Shown: positions 49,113 to 64,000 of the stretch, piece after piece
Position numbering within the stretch: position 1 is the stretch's first letter
How the letters are laid out: every line of letters starts with the position of its first letter
Origin: Dioscorea cayenensis subsp. rotundata
Lineage: Eukaryota > Streptophyta > Magnoliopsida > Dioscoreales > Dioscoreaceae
Direction: 5' to 3'
DNA: 64,000 bases
Assembly: GCF_009730915.1 (NCBI RefSeq)
Contig: NC_052474.1
Location: 19,813,501-19,877,500 of the forward strand
Notes under the pieces: generated by a model
The model's database searches: none
Seen by the model: the letters and a program-made list of their open reading frames with translations, nothing else
What the model was told of the DNA's origin: nothing
Made by a program: the position numbers and the translations under genes

Positions 49113-50700
49113 AATAAAAGAACCTCCTCAAATATAATGCTCAAGAAAAATCAAAACGTCAATGTCACACTGATCGCAAAACAGCTAATTATATACTTGG
49201 AGTTAGATCTTATTATCCCAGAATGCTGTTGATAATAACTGGAAAACTTTTCAAGTATCTGAAGTTCAAAGATATGTCAAGTCCAATGCTGAAACAAGGT
49301 CCGAAATGACCACAGCAACCAACTGCAGTGAATGAAACAAAAGTCGGAATGGAAACACCAAGGGCAGCCCTTTCTGATGACAACAAACATTTGAAGCACA
49401 AGCAGAATCCTGCATTTTACAAATAAAACATTACACTGGTGTTCAAGTGTAATTTAGAGAAAGAAAGCTATAAGACTCAGGAAATACATCAATATGAACA
49501 CAGCAACATGACAACCCACTAGATAAAATGATGGAGGATCGATTAAAAAACAGCAAACACCACAACCTGGCAATTAAAACAATCATGGGAATGACGCCTT
49601 TGAGCCAATACCACAAAGATAAATCAAGACAAACTACACATATCCACTGATTCCGACACATTATTGTGCTATTATATGATAAAACTTTAAACTATAAGAT
49701 GTACCATACAGAGAAATCCAGACATAAATAGAAATCAGTAAATCTTACATTTTATACCACTATTCATGACCAACAAACCCCAAACTTTCATCATCACTCA
49801 CCTAGACCAAAACAAACCACAGATTTACTTACTTGCACATATACATATACTCCTTATAATTAACAAGCCCCAACCTTTAGGGAAAGCACAACCTTTTCAT
49901 ACATTCACCGAAAACAGAAGTAAGGAGATAAACTAGGAAATCCACTAACCTCTATAAATGATCAAAACCAAAGTAAATAAACAAAAATAAAACCTTAAAA
50001 GCACTTTAAACATATATTATCATTACTCTTAACACTCTCCAATCCAAACAGATCCAAAAAGACACTCAAACCCCCAAATAAGAAGCTCACAACGAGAAAA
50101 GAAAATAAAGAAAACTGAGATGGCCTCAGATCAACAGCACGTCCCATGATAGTACTACCAACAAAAAGCCAAAATATATTTTTTTAAAAAAACAAAAAAC
50201 AAAAAGCCAAAATATGATCCACGTTTCACAACCACGAACTCAGACACAATCTCGCTTCCAATTAACACTAAACAGAAGTCCTCAGCCAATCAACATCAAT
50301 CCACAAACCAGATACCTAAATAACCCATCCAAAGCCTCAACGCGTTATCAACCAACAAGATGACCAAGCAAATCCGAGATAAAACACCAAGGAAACCCCA
50401 ATCAAACCACAAATACCAACAGAATAAGCATTAAAACACGATAAACCCTAAATCCCAACAATCAAACCCTAGATCGCCGCAAGAATTCATCAAACAACAC
50501 AAACAGAAGAACAAACATAAAAAAAAACAAGGATCAAAGGCGAGAAATGGCAAGGAATTGAGAGAGCTTACGCTGGTGAGGGAGCGAGGAGCTCGTGAGA
50601 AAGAGGAAAAAAAGGAGAATGGCGGCCCGGTGTCTCCAATTCGATCAAAGAGGAAGAAGGGAGTAGGGAATCGATGGTGTTTATATCGCGAGTCGAGGAG
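49113..50700 (-). other. NAC gene leader with long 5' UTR intron
   Basis: On the minus strand ACCAGC|GTAAGCTC at 50572/50571 is a strong donor in GA-rich leader sequence. This implies a first non-coding exon at about 50650-50572 and an intron of nearly 1.4 kb ending just before the ATG at 49112. No other gene was recognised in the interval. Confidence 0.6.
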
Positions 50701-50834
50701 TGAAGTGGACGCGTTTCCCGCTTCCACCTCCGTTTAGCTTCACTTGCACTCCTCTTACTCTCATTGGTCCACTGATTTATTTCTATTTTTAAAATGATTT
50801 TATGCTTCTTTACATATATATATATATATATATA

Positions 50835-51136
50835 GGTTTAATTACTGTATAGGTCGCTCGTAATTGTGTGCCCTGATTTGCCTTTTTAGTCCTTCTGATT
50901 ATTTAAAAATATAATTAAGTCTACGTATTTAGTCGAGTTGAGTCATTCTCAATCGGGTGGTATAGATGGTCGAGTGTAAATTCTGATGAGCAATTATGCA
51001 CTCAAAAATATTAGCGATGAATTGTAGAGCAACTCACTCATTAAATATGAGGAACTTTAGTGTCACCAAAAAGTATTAAAGGATGTAAAAAGGCAGAGAA
51101 ATACACAATTATAGGGACTTGTACGATGATTAAACC
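50835..51136. mobile_element. Fold-back MITE inserted in a (TA)n tract
   Basis: The left end GGTTTAATTACTGTATAGGT and the reverse complement of the right end, GGTTTAATCATCGTACAAGT, continue as matching arms (TAATTGTGT, TTTGCCTTTTTA against TCTGCCTTTTTA) for about 60 bp. (TA)n lies on both sides. It encodes no protein. The termini suggest a MULE- or TA-targeting miniature element. Confidence 0.75.
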
Positions 51137-51167
<31 letters not shown>

Positions 51168-51242
51168 TTATATCAAGTTTTATTTATTTATTTTGATTCA
51201 TTAATATGGATATAGACAATACATTATTATTTATTTGGTCAA

Positions 51243-51563
51243 AATATCAAAATAGTCCATCTATTTTATTTTTTCCGCCCTTTTAGTTCTTTTAATATAA
51301 AATCTGCCTTTTTGGTCCGCGTATTTTCACATTTTTGTCTTTTTGATCCATCTAATTGACGGATCTGCCCTTTTGATCCTTCCGGTTTATGAATTAGAAA
51401 GACCAAAAAGGATGAAAAATGTGTAAATACAAGGACCAAAAGGACGGATTTTACAACTAAAGGACGAAAATGTGCAAATACAAGGACCAAAAAGGCGGAT
51501 TTTATATTAGAGGGACTAAAAAGGAAAAATAAAATAAAAAATTGAGGAACCATTTTGATATTT
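51243..51563. mobile_element. Second fold-back MITE with arms over 100 bp
   Basis: The left arm (AATATCAAAATAGTCC ... TAATATAAAATCTGCCTTTTTGGTCC) pairs with the right arm read in reverse (AATATCAAAATGGTTCC ... TAATATAAAATCCGCCTTTTTGGTCC). Inside the right arm a unit of about 50 bp (ATGTG(T/C)AAATACAAGGACC...GGA) is directly repeated. It is non-coding. Confidence 0.75.
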
Positions 51564-53206
51564 AACAAGCGACAAGTGAGTGTCAAGATTAGATTGTAAG
51601 CCCACTTTTCTAGAAGTCTAGAAATTTTTTTAACACCACTACATTTGGTGAATAATGAAAATGACCCTTATACATTACCTTTTAATTCTTATAATTTTAT
51701 TAAATAAAATAAAATCATCTCAAAAATAATATATGTCTACACACACATTTAGTCAGCTTAAAAACAAAGCAAGAATAGAGAGAAAATGCTGTTGCTACAA
51801 ATATTTATATATTGAAATGTGGAATAGAAAATACAAATGCAAATGCGATCAAATTTTGCTCCGTAAAAAGCTTGGACTTGATTCAAAATTTCAAGTTTTT
51901 AAATTGAGCTTGATTCTGATTTTTAAGCTCAAAATTAATTTTAAACTAAGCTCAATAAAATTTAGTTTAAAAGATTAAAATATATAAATATGTATCTTAA
52001 TTTTTATGTATTTATAATATATAAAATTATATTTAAAATATTACATAAATCGTACAATTTATTTTAAAAATTCAGGCTATAAAAAATTTTAATATCACCA
52101 ACACAACAATAGAAGCATTGGTAAAACATTTCTATCCCTGAATAAATATTTAAATTACACTCCGGTTTGATTTTGCAAATTAAAATCGAGCCACGCTCCA
52201 CCAAACTTTCTTGAGTTTAATTTGCTTGATTTACCAAAAATCAAAGCCGAGCTCGAGCGGAGAAAAGGCCGATCAAATTAGGCTATCTACAACCCCTAAA
52301 TACATGTCAGCATGATCCAAAAGTTTAAAGTTAAATTTTTTCATTATTAGAATGCTAATGCTTGAACAAACACAAATTATGTACATGAACAATATAGTAA
52401 TTAGAAATTAAAGCAATTTTAGATAGTAAAAATCAAGCAGCAAAAATTAATTGTAACACACAATGCATTTGAACAACTTGAATTAGAGCTGCCAAAGGCA
52501 TTGACATTGGAAACAAATGCAGAACACTTGTAACTGAGAATGGATATTCTTGTACAACAAAAAATGAACTGTCGATACTTTTACACAACAATCGTAAATT
52601 GATTTCAAGCTGCGTCCGGAACCGATGCTTGAAATGATTTTCAAACAAAACTGAAGCACACCAGAGTTAAAATAAGCAGAGAAAACGGACAACAGCACCA
52701 GCATTGCATGTATTAGAAACCAAGAATCAAGAATTGATATAGAGTCTCAAAAGGCTATGCTGCCATCAGCATGTATAAATCTCAATGATCGTGTTGTTTC
52801 TTCATCCAATCTCGAGCCACAAGCAGCATAACCTTTTCTTTGTACAGTCTCCTAAATACAGCTGCTGGCACTATATGTTTCTACGAGTCTTCTAGTATAT
52901 ATGCTGAACACTAATATCCACAACAGGGTATCGAGATCCAAAATACGGAAAAAGATACCAAGATCTGCAAATTCAATGTTCTAAGCTTCCAACTGAAATC
53001 ACCCGAAATTTCAGTACCCAGTCATTCAGAGCTCCTGCAATGGCTATGGCACAAGATGGTCACCAGTGCACAGGAGCTTAGTTATCATGTCATTACAGCT
53101 GATTCGGTTCACAACCAAACATCAACTGAGCAGATTTCATTGGATTTGCTTGTTTCATGATCATGAAAGCAAATCAGGAGAATGGGCAAACCAAAGCATT
53201 ACCAAC
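51564..53206. other. Intergenic region and 3' flank of the PI4K gene
   Basis: The left part is AT-rich with nothing recognised. The right part (about 52430-53206) is less AT-rich and may include PI4K 3' untranslated sequence, but no coding exon was found. Confidence 0.5.
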
Positions 53207-63695
<10,489 letters not shown>

Positions 63696-64000
63696 CTACA
63701 GATAAACAAAATAATGTCCAACATGAAAGATTTGGACTCCGTAGGGAATACAGCATGAATATACAGCACTCACAGTCAAGCAATTCACAGTACAGATCTA
63801 CCACAACAAAATTGCACAACTAAAATATGATTAAAAGAAGACCCTACATTAAATAGAAATCTAAACTACAAAAACCATTAAAAAAAAAGCCACACATAAA
63901 TAACAAGTAATATGATAATCAAGATATTGGATAATCAAATAAAAAAAAAGAAGCAAAAGACTTAAAATAAATAGAAAATTAGAAATGATAAAATGTTCTT

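Overview
The window is nuclear DNA from a flowering plant. Genes have many short exons with GT-AG introns, AT-rich introns and spacers, and plant-only families (SWEET, NAC, R2R3-MYB, SEUSS, m-type thioredoxin). SINEs, MITEs, a Ty1/copia element and a Ty3/gypsy relic are scattered between and inside genes. Species cannot be fixed from the sequence; a non-grass monocot is possible, but that is a guess. A run of exactly 1000 N and several single-base frameshifts in otherwise conserved genes suggest a draft long-read assembly.

Layout: 0-5.7 kb holds an inverted-repeat transposon, a SINE with a clean target-site duplication, and a membrane-protein gene (-) cut by the gap. 5.8-10 kb holds a GH28 polygalacturonase-like gene (+) and an R2R3-MYB gene (-). 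10-14 kb is spacer. 14.1-17.1 kb is SBDS (+), a ribosome maturation factor. 17.8-21 kb is an SNM1/Apollo-type DNA-repair nuclease gene (-), divergent from an m-type thioredoxin gene (+, 21.8-22.4 kb). 22.6-28.4 kb is a SEUSS co-regulator gene (-). 28.5-33.9 kb is repeat-rich and includes a decayed Ty3/gypsy element with a nested SINE. 33.9-36.8 kb is a SWEET1-like sugar transporter (-). 36.8-43.5 kb is gene-poor, with a split tandem array and SINE relics. 43.6-45.4 kb is an ANTH-domain clathrin-assembly gene (-), and 45.9-50.6 kb a NAC transcription factor (-). 50.8-51.6 kb has two fold-back MITEs. 53.2 kb to the right edge is the 3' two-thirds or less of a phosphatidylinositol 4-kinase beta gene (-), with a copia element in one intron.

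The genes are unrelated housekeeping and regulatory loci; there is no operon-like cooperation. I found no convincing undescribed system. The most useful observations are four apparent +1 frameshifts in three conserved genes, a GC-AG intron, a duplicated potential microexon in the kinase gene, nested mobile elements, and local tandem arrays.
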